Below, piece by piece: positions 1 to 6,520 of a DNA stretch of 15,331 nt. Positions within the stretch are counted from its first letter, which is position 1; each line of letters opens with the position of its first letter. The notes below the pieces were generated by a model, which was not told the origin of the DNA, made no database searches, and saw nothing but the letters and a program-made list of their open reading frames with translations. Both the position numbers and the translations under genes were made by a program. The stretch is from CAZUZD01 sp964624465 (GTDB lineage: Bacteria > Planctomycetota > Planctomycetia > Isosphaerales > Isosphaeraceae), in NCBI GenBank assembly GCA_964624465.1, contig CAZUZD010000135.1, forward strand, positions 1 to 15,331. Direction: 5' to 3'.

Positions 1-1648
1 TCAGCCACTGGGCGGCGGCGATGAAGTCGTCGAAGACGTTCTGCTTCTTGAGCTTGGTGCCGGCCTCGTGCCAGGCCTCGCCGTACTCGCCGCCGCCGCG
101 GAGGTTGGCCACCGCGTACAGGCCGCCCAGCTCCATCCACACCAGGTGCGCGGGGTTGCGGAAGTCGGGCGTGAGGGGGATGTTGAACCCGCCGTAGCCG
201 TACAGCAGGCACGGCGTGTCGGCGGTCGGCTCCAGCCCGGCCTTGTGGGTCAGGAACATCGGGATCCGGGTGCCGTCCTTGCTCGTGTAAAAGACCTGCC
301 GGGTCACGAACTTCGCGGGGTCGAAGCCCAGCTCGGGCGCCCTGAACAGCGAGCTCTGGCCGCTGGCCGGGTCATACCGGTAGACGGTCGTGGGCCGCGA
401 GTACGACGTGAAGGCGTAGAACGTCTCGGTGTCGTCGCGGTCCCCCTCGAAGCCGGTGACCGTGCCCAGGCCCGGCAGCTCCACCTCGCGCTCGAAGGCC
501 CCAGCCAGGCTGAAGACCTTCACCTGGCTGCGGGCGTCCTTGAGGTACAGGCCGATGAGCTTGTCCCCCACGCGGTGCACGGCCTGGAGGGTCTCATCGG
601 CCTGCGGGATCACTTCCACCCAGTCGGCCTCGGCCGGCTTCCGGGTGTCGATGGCGATCACCCGGCGCCTGGGGGCGTCGCGGTCGGTGAGGAACCAGAA
701 CACCGGGCCATCATTGTCGAGGAACGAGTACTCGTGGTCGAAGTCGCCGACCAGGAACTTCGGCTCGGCGGCAGCGTCGGCCACGGGGCGGTAGAGGACC
801 CGGTGCTTCTCGTCGGTCCCCTTGCCGACGGTCAGGATCAGGTACCGGCTGTCGTCGCTGACCTTCGCGTCGGCGCGCCAGTCCTGGTGGGCGGCGTCCT
901 GCCAGATCAGGGTGTCGTCGGCCTGGTCGGTGCCCAGGCGGTGGAAGTACACCTTCTGGAAGAAGTTGGCGGCCTTCAGGTCGGCGCCGGGCTTCGGCTC
1001 GGGGAAGCGGCCGTAGTAGAAGCCCGAGCCGTCGGGGGTCCAGGCGGCCTCGGAGAACTTGCTCCAGCGCACGACGTCGGGGGTGTCGCGGCCGGTGGCC
1101 ACGTCGCGCACCTTCCAGGTGATCCAGTCCGAGCCGGCCTCGGCGAGCGCGTACGCGAGCTTCGAGCCGTCCTTGCTCGGCACGGCCGACTGCAAGGCGG
1201 TGGTGCCGTCGGTCGAGAGCGTGTTCGGGTCGATCAGCGGGGTCGGCTCGTCGGTCAGGCTCTTGCTGACGTAGAGGACCGGCTGGTTCTGGAGGCCGGT
1301 GTTGTAGCGGTAGAAGTACCGGCCGCCCTGCTCGGTGGGCGGCGTGTACTTGGCGTAGTCCCAGAGTCTCGTGAGCCTGGCCGCGATGGCAGCCTTGCCG
1401 GGGGCGCCGGCGAGGTAGGCGTCGGTGACGCGGTTCTCGGCCTCGATCCAGGCGCGGGTGGCCGGGCTGTCGAGGTCCTCGAGCCAGCGGTACGGGTCGG
1501 CGACGGCGGTGCCGTGGTAGTCGTCGATCACATCGCCGCGCGGGGCCGGCGGGTACGGCGCGGGTTTGCCCGGCCCGTCGTCGGCGCGGGCGGCCAGGCC
1601 GGTGGCGAGCAGGAGCAGGGCGGCGGTGCGGAGGCGCGTCGGTGTCAT
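1..1648 (-). CDS. Prolyl oligopeptidase family serine peptidase (S9A), secreted; C-terminus cut by window edge
   Basis: The minus strand stays open from the ATG at 1648 to base 2, giving 549 residues; the gene runs off the left edge. Residues 1-22 form a signal peptide (Arg-rich start, LLLLATGLAA core, cleavage near ARA-DD), so the enzyme is probably exported. The S9A N-terminal signature DDYHGTAVADPYRWLED follows at about residues 35-52, then a beta-propeller region. The hydrolase domain begins with LLYGYGGF and VANLRGGGEYGEAWHEAG, both typical of prolyl oligopeptidases, which cleave short peptides after proline. The nucleophile serine (GGSNGG motif in the family), Asp and His should lie just beyond the edge, so activity cannot be judged here. 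Family length is about 700, consistent with 150-170 residues missing. The gene is divergent from the M19 dipeptidase gene with 198 bases between starts. A purine-rich stretch (GAGGGACGGGA) precedes the ATG. Confidence 0.93.
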   Translation of the reverse strand, partial: MTPTRLRTAALLLLATGLAARADDGPGKPAPYPPAPRGDVIDDYHGTAVADPYRWLEDLDSPATRAWIEAENRVTDAYLAGAPGKAAIAARLTRLWDYAKYTPPTEQGGRYFYRYNTGLQNQPVLYVSKSLTDEPTPLIDPNTLSTDGTTALQSAVPSKDGSKLAYALAEAGSDWITWKVRDVATGRDTPDVVRWSKFSEAAWTPDGSGFYYGRFPEPKPGADLKAANFFQKVYFHRLGTDQADDTLIWQDAAHQDWRADAKVSDDSRYLILTVGKGTDEKHRVLYRPVADAAAEPKFLVGDFDHEYSFLDNDGPVFWFLTDRDAPRRRVIAIDTRKPAEADWVEVIPQADETLQAVHRVGDKLIGLYLKDARSQVKVFSLAGAFEREVELPGLGTVTGFEGDRDDTETFYAFTSYSRPTTVYRYDPASGQSSLFRAPELGFDPAKFVTRQVFYTSKDGTRIPMFLTHKAGLEPTADTPCLLYGYGGFNIPLTPDFRNPAHLVWMELGGLYAVANLRGGGEYGEAWHEAGTKLKKQNVFDDFIAAAQWL

Positions 1649-1736
1649 GGCGGCGTCCCGTCCCTCATCGGGGTGTCGTGCGGGGGAACCGAGCCCAGCG
1701 TACGGCCGGACCCGCCCGGCCGGCAATCGAATCGGC

Positions 1737-1765
1737 TTGCTCGGCGCCGACTTCGTGCTGATAAT
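1737..1765 (+). promoter_or_regulatory. Candidate sigma70-like promoter for the M19 dipeptidase gene
   Basis: TTGCTC at 1737-1742 and GATAAT at 1760-1765 are separated by exactly 17 bases. The -10 matches TATAAT at five of six positions; the -35 keeps only TTG. It lies in a locally AT-richer patch of a very GC-rich region and would give a leader of about 75 bases before the ATG at 1847. This is read by eye from the consensus, with no experimental support. Confidence 0.4.
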
Positions 1766-1846
1766 CACGAACTCGCCGCCCCGGCCCGCGCCGGGCGCCC
1801 CAGGCCGCCGGCACCTCGCGACGCCGCGTGAAGGGAACAGGCCCCG

Positions 1847-3091
1847 ATGAGCACGAGCCTCGCCCTGCTGTTGACGCTGCTCCTGGGCGGCGCCCCGTCG
1901 CCCGCTGCGGCCACCGACGACCCCCCGCCGGTCTCCGAGCGGGCCCGCCGGGTGCACGACGCCGGCCTGCTCTTCGACGGCCACAACGACCTGCCCTGGC
2001 GGCTCCGCGCCGAGGGCGACCTGAACCTGACCCGGTTCGACCTGGCGAGGCGGCAGAGCCAGGGGCAGACCGACATCCCGAGGCTCCGCGAGGGGGGCCT
2101 CAAGGCCCAGTTCTGGTCGGTCTTCATCCCGAACGACCACCCCGCGCCGGCCCGCACCGTCGTCGAGCAGATCGACCTCGTCCACCGCATGGCCGCCCGC
2201 CACCCCGACGCCTTCGCCCTGGCGACCACGGCCGACGAGGTCGAGGCGGCCGTCAAGGCGGGGAAGATCGCCAGCCTGATCGGCATCGAGGGGGGCGTCT
2301 GCCTGGAGGGGAGCCTGGCCCAGCTGCGGGCCTTCTACCGCCAGGGCGCCCGCTACATGACGCTCACGCACAGCAGCACGCTCGACTGGGCCGACTCGGC
2401 CACCGACGACCCCCGCAGCGACGGCCTGTCCCCGTTCGGCGAGCAGGTCGTCCGCGAGATGAACCGCCTCGGGATGCTGGTCGACCTCTCGCACGTCTCG
2501 CCCGCCACCATGGCCGATGCGCTCCGCGTGACCGAGGCGCCGGTGATCTTCAGCCACTCCAGCGCGTACGCCATCGCCCCGCACCCGCGGAACGTGCCCG
2601 ACGCGATCCTCAAGCAGATGCCGCGCAACGGCGGCGTGGTGATGGTCAACTTCTTCTCGGGCTTCATCGTGCCCGAGTACGCCCGCGCCGCCGCCGCCGC
2701 CCGCGAGGAGCTGAAGGCGAAGCACCCCGACCCCGCCGAGTTCCGCAAGGCGTTCACCGCCTGGAGCCGCGCCCAGACGATGCCGCGCGGGACGGTGCAG
2801 ACGGTGGCCGACCACATCGACCACATCGTGAAGGTGGCCGGCATCGACCACGTCGGCATCGGCTCCGACTTCGACGGCGTCTCCAGCGTGCCCGAGGGCC
2901 TGGAGGACGTCTCCTGTTACCCCCGGCTCACCGAGGAGCTGCTCCGCCGCGGCTACTCCGAGCCCGACGTGCACAAGATCCTCGGCGGCAACGCGCTCCG
3001 GGTGCTCCGCGCGGCCGAGCGCACCGCCACCCGGCTCCAGGCGACCCGGGCCCCCGAGCTGGACGTGATCGCCCCCGAGCCCAAGGACTGA
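1847..3091 (+). CDS. Membrane dipeptidase (peptidase family M19, renal dipeptidase-like)
   Basis: The 414-residue protein is a metallo-dipeptidase of the M19 amidohydrolase-fold family, which hydrolyses dipeptides with a binuclear zinc centre. A signal peptide is visible at residues 1-22 (LALLLTLLLGG core, AAA-T cleavage region), so it is probably exported. Family metal and active-site motifs are all present: FDGHND (His46, Asp48), IGIEGG (bridging Glu148), DLSHVS (His216), FSHSSAYAIAPHPRNVPD (His237 and Arg248) and GIGSDFDG near residue 340 (Asp). Length is normal for bacterial members. The ATG at 1847 is chosen because the signal peptide starts there; AAGGGAACAG lies just upstream. It is transcribed away from the prolyl oligopeptidase gene, and both products are exported peptidases, so a shared role in peptide use is possible but only inferred. 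D-aminoacyl or other M19 substrate preferences cannot be told from sequence. Confidence 0.95.
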   Translation: MSTSLALLLTLLLGGAPSPAAATDDPPPVSERARRVHDAGLLFDGHNDLPWRLRAEGDLNLTRFDLARRQSQGQTDIPRLREGGLKAQFWSVFIPNDHPAPARTVVEQIDLVHRMAARHPDAFALATTADEVEAAVKAGKIASLIGIEGGVCLEGSLAQLRAFYRQGARYMTLTHSSTLDWADSATDDPRSDGLSPFGEQVVREMNRLGMLVDLSHVSPATMADALRVTEAPVIFSHSSAYAIAPHPRNVPDAILKQMPRNGGVVMVNFFSGFIVPEYARAAAAAREELKAKHPDPAEFRKAFTAWSRAQTMPRGTVQTVADHIDHIVKVAGIDHVGIGSDFDGVSSVPEGLEDVSCYPRLTEELLRRGYSEPDVHKILGGNALRVLRAAERTATRLQATRAPELDVIAPEPKD

Positions 3092-3124
3092 CCCGAGGCC
3101 GGCCGTCGCCCGCGTCCCGAGCGA

Positions 3125-3149
3125 CCCGGGCCCGTCTGGACCGCCCGGG
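3125..3149 (+). terminator. Hairpin after the M19 gene, terminator-like without a T-tract
   Basis: CCCGGGC at 3125-3131 pairs perfectly with GCCCGGG at 3143-3149 around an 11-base loop, 34 bases past the stop codon at 3091. No run of T follows; a CT-rich stretch comes after it. It could end transcription or only stabilise the 3' end. Confidence 0.35.
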
Positions 3150-3236
3150 GCCTGGCCCCTCCTGTGTCTTGCGACCGAGACCCCCGGACCCCGCGATCGT
3201 GGGGCCGATGCTGACCCCTTTCTGGAGCCCGATGTG

Positions 3237-3911
3237 ATGAACCGGACGCGGTGGACGATGGTGGTGGCGCTGGGACTGCTGGCGGGCGCGGGCTGCGGCG
3301 AGCCCCCCGCCGGCCGCAGCCCAGGGATCGTCGACGAGTTCGCTCTCGCCTCACCGGCCGCCCGCTGGTCCGCCATCGGCCACTCGGGCTCCGGGGCGCT
3401 GGCGCCGATCGAGCTGACCAGCCCGAGCGCCGGCGAGGGCGGCGTGCTCCCCGCGCGCTGCACCTGCCGCGGCCAGAACGTCTCGCCCGCCCTCCGCTGG
3501 GGCAACGTGCCCGAGGGCACGAAGTCGCTGGCGATCCTGATCGACGACCCCGGCGCGGCCCGGATGTCGTACAGCCACTGGGTCCTGTTCAACCTGCCCC
3601 CGACCCTGACCGACCTGCCGGAAGGCCTGAGCCCCACAGCCACCCCCGGCGTCGTCGCCGGCGCCGCCACCGACGCCCTGGTGCCCGTGCAGGGCACGAA
3701 CAGCGGCCGCAACGTCGGCTACGAGGGCCCGTGCCCGCCCGAGGGCCAGGAGCACCGCTACGTCGTCTCGATCTACGCCCTCGACACGACCGTCGGCCTC
3801 GATTCCAAGACCACCCGCGACCAGTTCCTCGACACCGTCGACGGCCACCTCCTCGGCGAGGGCCGCCTCGTCCTCGCCTACCCCGCCCCCAAGGCCCACG
3901 CCCACGAGTGA
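3237..3911 (+). CDS. YbhB/YbcL family Raf-kinase-inhibitor-like protein (PEBP fold), probable lipoprotein
   Basis: The protein (224 residues from the ATG at 3237) belongs to the bacterial phosphatidylethanolamine-binding protein family, small ligand-binding proteins of mostly unknown physiological role. Recognisable family blocks are CTCRGQNVSPALRW, then AILIDDPGAARMSYSHWVLF (the acidic ligand-pocket segment and SHW block), and later NVGYEGPCPPEGQEHRYVV with the conserved G-x-CPP-x-G-x-H-x-Y pattern. The N-terminus (VVALGLLAGAGC) looks like a lipoprotein signal with Cys20, though the residue at -3 is Gly rather than the usual Leu, so simple secretion is possible. The frame also opens with GTG at 3234; ATG 3237 is preferred because GGAG at 3224-3227 lies 9 bases before it. 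It follows the M19 gene by 145 bases with a hairpin between, so co-transcription is uncertain. A strong hairpin follows its stop. Confidence 0.9.
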   Translation: MNRTRWTMVVALGLLAGAGCGEPPAGRSPGIVDEFALASPAARWSAIGHSGSGALAPIELTSPSAGEGGVLPARCTCRGQNVSPALRWGNVPEGTKSLAILIDDPGAARMSYSHWVLFNLPPTLTDLPEGLSPTATPGVVAGAATDALVPVQGTNSGRNVGYEGPCPPEGQEHRYVVSIYALDTTVGLDSKTTRDQFLDTVDGHLLGEGRLVLAYPAPKAHAHE

Positions 3912-3947
3912 GCCCTGACGCAGCAGGTACTCGACCCCCGAATCCCC

Positions 3948-3988
3948 AGACGCCGGCCGGCGAGCACCCCGCTCCCCGGCCGGCGTCT
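3948..3988 (+). terminator. Strong long hairpin downstream of the PEBP gene (probable terminator)
   Basis: AGACGCCGGCCGG (3948-3960) is the perfect reverse complement of CCGGCCGGCGTCT (3976-3988). Inside the loop, GAGC (3962-3965) pairs with GCTC (3971-3974), leaving one C-C mismatch and a 5-base loop, for 17 paired bases in all. It starts 37 bases after the PEBP stop. The following bases are CGTCGTTC, so there is no true T-tract. The downstream arm is then partly duplicated (see the 20-base tandem repeat). Confidence 0.55.
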
Positions 3989-4016
3989 CGTCGTTCCGGC
4001 CGGCGTCTCGCCGTTC
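3977..4016 (+). repeat. Two tandem 20-base repeats overlapping the hairpin's right arm
   Basis: CGGCCGGCGTCTCGTCGTTC (3977-3996) is followed immediately by a copy at 3997-4016 with a single T-to-C change. Either copy can pair with the left arm at 3948-3960 (12 bases for the second copy), so two alternative hairpins are possible. It looks like a recent slippage duplication. Confidence 0.7.
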
Positions 4017-4108
4017 TGGCCGAGCTCGCTTCAGAGCGACCGCCCTCGGGCTGCCGCTCCGGCGAGGTCACTTCCGTTGCGCCCCGTGATGGATTCCCGC
4101 CGTTTTCC

Positions 4109-4142
4109 GTGTGGCGTGGCCTGAGCGTCAGCATGGCCATGA
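4109..4142 (+). repeat. Module M1 copy 1 (GTGGCC/GGCCAC palindromic repeat)
   Basis: This copy begins GTGTGGCGTGGCCTGAGCGT, identical over its first 21 bases to the copy at 4278. Its right arm reads CATGGCCATG where the other copies have CGTGGCCACG, so the palindrome is partly degraded here. Confidence 0.65.
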
Positions 4143-4171
4143 CGACGATCCGGAGGCGGCCGCCCCGGCCC

Positions 4172-4197
4172 GGCGGATGACGCTCCGCTGATCCGCC
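4172..4197 (+). repeat. REP-like 26-base palindrome, copy A
   Basis: The left arm GGCGGATGA pairs with the right arm TGATCCGCC at eight of nine positions around the 8-base centre CGCTCCGC. It is preceded by CCGGCCC, as is the diverged copy at 4526-4551. It matches the copies at 14201-14226 (inverted) and 14352-14377 with one or two differences. Confidence 0.75.
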
Positions 4198-4213
4198 CTA
4201 CGACATCCCGAGA

Positions 4214-4252
4214 CCGGGGTGCGCGAGTTCCTCGTGCGGGGCCCGGATCCGG
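4214..4252 (+). repeat. Module M3 copy 1 (GGGGTGC...CCCGGATCC)
   Basis: The segment starts CCGGGGTGCGCGAGTTCC and ends GGGGCCCGGATCCGG. Compared over 37 bases, 33 match the inverted copy at 4329-4365 and about 27 match the direct copy at 4404-4440. Confidence 0.65.
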
Positions 4253-4277
4253 AACCCTTCGCCGGAGGCCCGATCCG

Positions 4278-4310
4278 GTGTGGCGTGGCCTGAGCGTCCG
4301 CGTGGCCACG
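4278..4310 (+). repeat. Module M1 copy 2, intact palindrome
   Basis: CGTGGCC and GGCCACG form a perfect 7-base stem around a 13-base loop that contains TGAGCGTC. It lies 169 bases after copy 1, and the bases that follow it (CGACGACTCGGATG) resemble those after copies 1 and 3, so the repeated unit is longer than the palindrome. Confidence 0.65.
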
Positions 4311-4328
4311 GCGACGACTCGGATGCCC

Positions 4329-4365
4329 CCGGATCCGGGCCCCGCACGCGGGACCCGGGCACCCC
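4329..4365 (-). repeat. Module M3 copy 2, inverted
   Basis: Read on the minus strand this segment begins GGGGTGCCCGGGTCCC and ends CCCGGATCCGG, with 33 of 37 bases identical to copy 1 at 4216-4252. The inverted arrangement gives a potential long cruciform or stem between 4216 and 4365. Confidence 0.65.
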
Positions 4366-4401
4366 ATCATCCGTCGTGCGGGAGGGTCGAGTGGGGAAAC
4401 G

Positions 4402-4440
4402 CCGGGGTGCCCGGGTTCCGGCCACGGAGCCCGGATCCCC
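4402..4440 (+). repeat. Module M3 copy 3
   Basis: It starts CCGGGGTGCCCGGGTTCC and ends AGCCCGGATCCCC. It is the most diverged of the three, with the central part changed but both ends kept. Confidence 0.55.
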
Positions 4441-4461
4441 AGCCTCGGACTGTGGTGATCC

Positions 4462-4495
4462 GTGGTGCCGTGGCCTGAGCCTCAGCGTGGCCACG
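4462..4495 (+). repeat. Module M1 copy 3
   Basis: GTGGTGCCGTGGCCTGAGCC is followed by CAGCGTGGCCACG, keeping the CGTGGCC/GGCCACG stem. The downstream CGACGGTTCGGAGGCC matches the sequence after copy 1 (CGACGATCCGGAGGCG), and both lead into a REP-like element. Confidence 0.6.
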
Positions 4496-4525
4496 CCGAC
4501 GGTTCGGAGGCCACCGATCCGGCCC

Positions 4526-4551
4526 GTCGGATCTCGCTCCGCTCACCCGAC
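4526..4551 (+). repeat. REP-like 26-base palindrome, diverged copy
   Basis: It reads GTCGGATCT, centre CGCTCCGC, then TCACCCGAC, and is preceded by CCGGCCC as in copy A. The second base pair is T-A instead of G-C, changed on both arms, a compensatory substitution that keeps the outer five pairs. Inner pairs are lost. Confidence 0.55.
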
Positions 4552-4601
4552 CTCCGGGACGGACGGCATCGAGGTCTCCACGGCCACGGGACGCGGTCCG
4601 T

Positions 4602-6002
4602 TCAGAGCATCTTGAGGTACTCGATCACCGCGCGACGGTCGTCGTCGCCGAGGGCGTCGCCGAAGGTGTGGCCGTCGTTGCCGAGGCCCCAGCGGGAGCT
4701 GTCGAAGATCTGCTTGAGCTCGGCGCGGGGGAGCTTCGGGTCGATCGGGCCGGGGAATTCCTCGGCCTGCCAGCCGACACGATCGGGGTCGTAGTGGGTC
4801 AGGTCGGTCGAGGGCGGGCGGCGGAAGCGGTCGGGGCGGGTGGACGAGTCGAGCAGGTGGGCGAGCGTGGGCACCGAGCCATTGTGCAGGTACGGCGCGG
4901 TGGCCCAGATGCCGTCGAGCGGCGGGGCCTGGTAGCCCGTGCGGGGGGCGACCACCGGGTGCTTTTCGCCGAACCAGGTCGCGTTGTAGTGCGCCACGAA
5001 GCGGTCGGAGAGGCCGTCGAGGCGGGCGCGGTCGGTGCCGATGACGTCGATGGGCACGACCTTGTTCGGGTACGTCCAGTCGTCGCCGTAGGTGCCGTGG
5101 CAGCTCGCGCAGTTCGTCCCGAAGACGGCGCGACCGCGATCGGCCAGGGCCGTGTCGATCGGGAAGGGGTACTTGGGCGGGGTGATCGAGCAGAGGTACT
5201 GCTCGATGTCGGCGAAGGTGGGTTCCAGCGCCTCGAACTCGGCGCGGGAGAGCTCGCCGAGCATGAACTGCATGTTCGAGCGGGTGGCGCGGGCGTCGGT
5301 GCGGCCGTCGTAGTACTTGGTGCGCTTCTTCCGGAGGTTCCACCACGGCGGCGTGTCAAGCTCGGGCAGTTTGGCGCCGGTGAAGTTCGGCAGGATCCGG
5401 AAGGAGAGGTCCGGATTGCGGAGCTGGAGCAGGACCACGTCGATCTGGCCGGCATTGTTGGTGCCGCGGGCCGAGTTGATCGTGAACAGGCTCGGCGGCG
5501 CGACCTTGCCGTCGACGACCGTCAGCTCCTGGAGCACCGCCTCCAGGTCGAGCTGCGTGTTCCCGAGACCCACGATGCTGGTCCCGCCGATCGAGCCGCC
5601 GTGGCAGATCATGCAGTCAACCTGCACGCCGCGCTGGCCTTTCTTCTCGGCCGTGCGCAGGCCCATCGGCAGGCCGTCGTTGGGGTAGGGGGCCGGGTGC
5701 AGGCCGTAGCGGGTGTTGAAGGCTGCCGCGTACGCCTGCGGGTCGGCGTCGGGGTCGGGGGCGTCGGGCCCCAGCCGGACGCGGGCCTTGCGGTAGACGT
5801 CGGCCGACCAGGTCGGTGCGAGGAAGCTGCGGCCGGTCAGCGCCTGACGGCCCCGCTCGGCCGCCTCGGGATCGACCGTGATCCGGCCCGAGCGGTCGGA
5901 CTCGTCGACCCCGCCGGCCCACGCCGCCAGCCCCCCGAATCCGACGACCAGCGCCAGGGACACCAGCGCCGACCGGGTGCGTCTCGCCTGAACTGCTCGC
6001 AT
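4602..6002 (-). CDS. Exported diheme c-type cytochrome (RoxA/MauG/cytochrome c peroxidase-like)
   Basis: The protein (466 residues from the ATG at 6002) has two covalent heme-binding motifs, CMICH (Cys130-His134) and CASCH (Cys298-His302), and an N-terminal signal anchor (SALVSLALVVGFGGLAAWA, residues 11-29), as periplasmic heme attachment requires. The C-terminal block GIWATAPYLHNGSVPTLAHL is typical of the diheme oxidoreductase group that includes RoxA-like and MauG/CcpA-like proteins. Its likely role is electron transfer or heme-based oxidation in the periplasm; the substrate is unknown. The frame extends upstream to an ATG at 6074, but that version would put 24 Arg-rich residues ahead of the signal and has no ribosome-binding site; 6002 is preferred, with CGGAGCG upstream. 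The gene is alone, convergent with the PEBP gene and divergent from the 149-residue ORF. A TAGAAT at 6078-6073 on the minus strand could be its -10 box, without a clear -35. Confidence 0.88.
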   Translation of the reverse strand: MRAVQARRTRSALVSLALVVGFGGLAAWAGGVDESDRSGRITVDPEAAERGRQALTGRSFLAPTWSADVYRKARVRLGPDAPDPDADPQAYAAAFNTRYGLHPAPYPNDGLPMGLRTAEKKGQRGVQVDCMICHGGSIGGTSIVGLGNTQLDLEAVLQELTVVDGKVAPPSLFTINSARGTNNAGQIDVVLLQLRNPDLSFRILPNFTGAKLPELDTPPWWNLRKKRTKYYDGRTDARATRSNMQFMLGELSRAEFEALEPTFADIEQYLCSITPPKYPFPIDTALADRGRAVFGTNCASCHGTYGDDWTYPNKVVPIDVIGTDRARLDGLSDRFVAHYNATWFGEKHPVVAPRTGYQAPPLDGIWATAPYLHNGSVPTLAHLLDSSTRPDRFRRPPSTDLTHYDPDRVGWQAEEFPGPIDPKLPRAELKQIFDSSRWGLGNDGHTFGDALGDDDRRAVIEYLKML

Positions 6003-6375
6003 CCGGGTGCGCTCCGTCCTGCGTCCTGGGGTCCGGCGATCGAACGATCGGCGCCGGCCGATCCCTGCCTCCATTCTAGGCGCCTGGGCAGGGGACCGGG
6101 GAGCCGCCGTCCCCGGATCGGTGGCCGCCTGGGCACATCAGGGTTTCGCGACCCCACGCCCACCAGCGGATCGGGCCGCTGAGGCCAGGTCCCTCCACCT
6201 CGCGGGAACCGGGATCGCCAGCAACCCCCGGCCTGGGTGCCCGGTTCCTCGTCCGCGAGAGCGCGGGTCGGGCCGCGGGGGGCACGGCTGAAGGGATCGC
6301 CCGGTGGAGTTTGCGGGTTGTAGTGATCGTGGCGATCTGGCCAGGTGGAAATCTGGGCGCTTGAACGCCAGTCCA

Positions 6376-6404
6376 TCGACTCGGCTGGGTGCGACCGCTA
6401 AGAT
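6376..6404 (+). promoter_or_regulatory. Candidate promoter for the 149-residue protein gene
   Basis: TCGACT (6376-6381) and TAAGAT (6399-6404) are 17 bases apart, each matching the sigma70 consensus at four of six positions. It would give a leader of about 110 bases. Evidence is by eye only. Confidence 0.3.
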
Positions 6405-6507
6405 CGTTGCAGGCGGGAACCTCCGCGCGGTGCACGACTTCGGTCGCGGCACCGGCAATGCGATCCGGGTGATGGGGCGGTGGGTTGAGATCGGGGCAAC
6501 GGGTATC

Positions 6508-6514
6508 GGGGAGG
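6508..6514 (+). promoter_or_regulatory. Ribosome-binding site fixing the start at 6521
   Basis: GGGGAGG lies 6 bases before the ATG at 6521. The frame opens earlier, at an ATG at 6485, but that codon lacks such a site, so 6521 is the better start. Confidence 0.7.
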
Positions 6515-6520
6515 TGCGCG

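Larger units (their letters stand above)
3912..4601. other. Long non-coding stretch filled with short repeat modules
   Basis: About 690 bases separate the PEBP stop from the 3' end of the cytochrome gene, and these two genes converge. I find no convincing gene. The stretch holds a terminator-like hairpin and its duplicated arm (3948-4016), then a mosaic of three short modules that recur between 4109 and 4551: a GTGGCC...GGCCAC module (three copies), a REP-like palindrome (two copies) and a GGGGTGC...GGATCC module (three copies, one inverted). Open frames here arise from the repeats and have no ribosome-binding site or recognisable product. Confidence 0.75.
6003..6520. other. Non-coding region between divergent genes
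   Basis: I see no gene in these 518 bases. They hold a possible -10 for the cytochrome (6073-6078), a small hairpin CAGCGG/CCGCTG (6164-6169 with 6176-6181), and a 9-base inverted repeat GGAACCGGG/CCCGGTTCC (6205-6213 with 6240-6248). The segment TGGGTGCCCGGTTCCTCGTC at 6234-6253 resembles the start of module M3. A candidate promoter for the downstream gene lies near 6376-6404. Confidence 0.6.

Noticed and set aside
68..1831. 587-codon open frame on the plus strand opposite the prolyl oligopeptidase gene
   Set aside because: It is antisense to a gene with clear S9A motifs and reads as low-complexity Val/Gly/Ala/Arg sequence, as expected from GC-rich shadow frames.
1828..3237. 469-codon plus-strand frame overlapping the M19 gene
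   Set aside because: Arg/Pro-rich shadow frame of the dipeptidase gene, whose active-site motifs are intact in the other frame.
4031..4494. Three minus-strand open frames that begin with similar peptides (MAxxTLRPRHT-like)
   Set aside because: The similarity comes from the three M1 repeat copies, which place an ATG or GTG and the same codons in frame. The frames then diverge at once, have no ribosome-binding site and overlap one another.
4109..4551. CRISPR array
   Set aside because: The repeats differ in length, spacing and orientation, have diverged, and no cas gene is nearby.
4668..6182. 504-codon plus-strand frame opposite the diheme cytochrome
   Set aside because: Val/Gly/Arg-rich shadow frame; the minus strand has two CxxCH motifs and a signal sequence.
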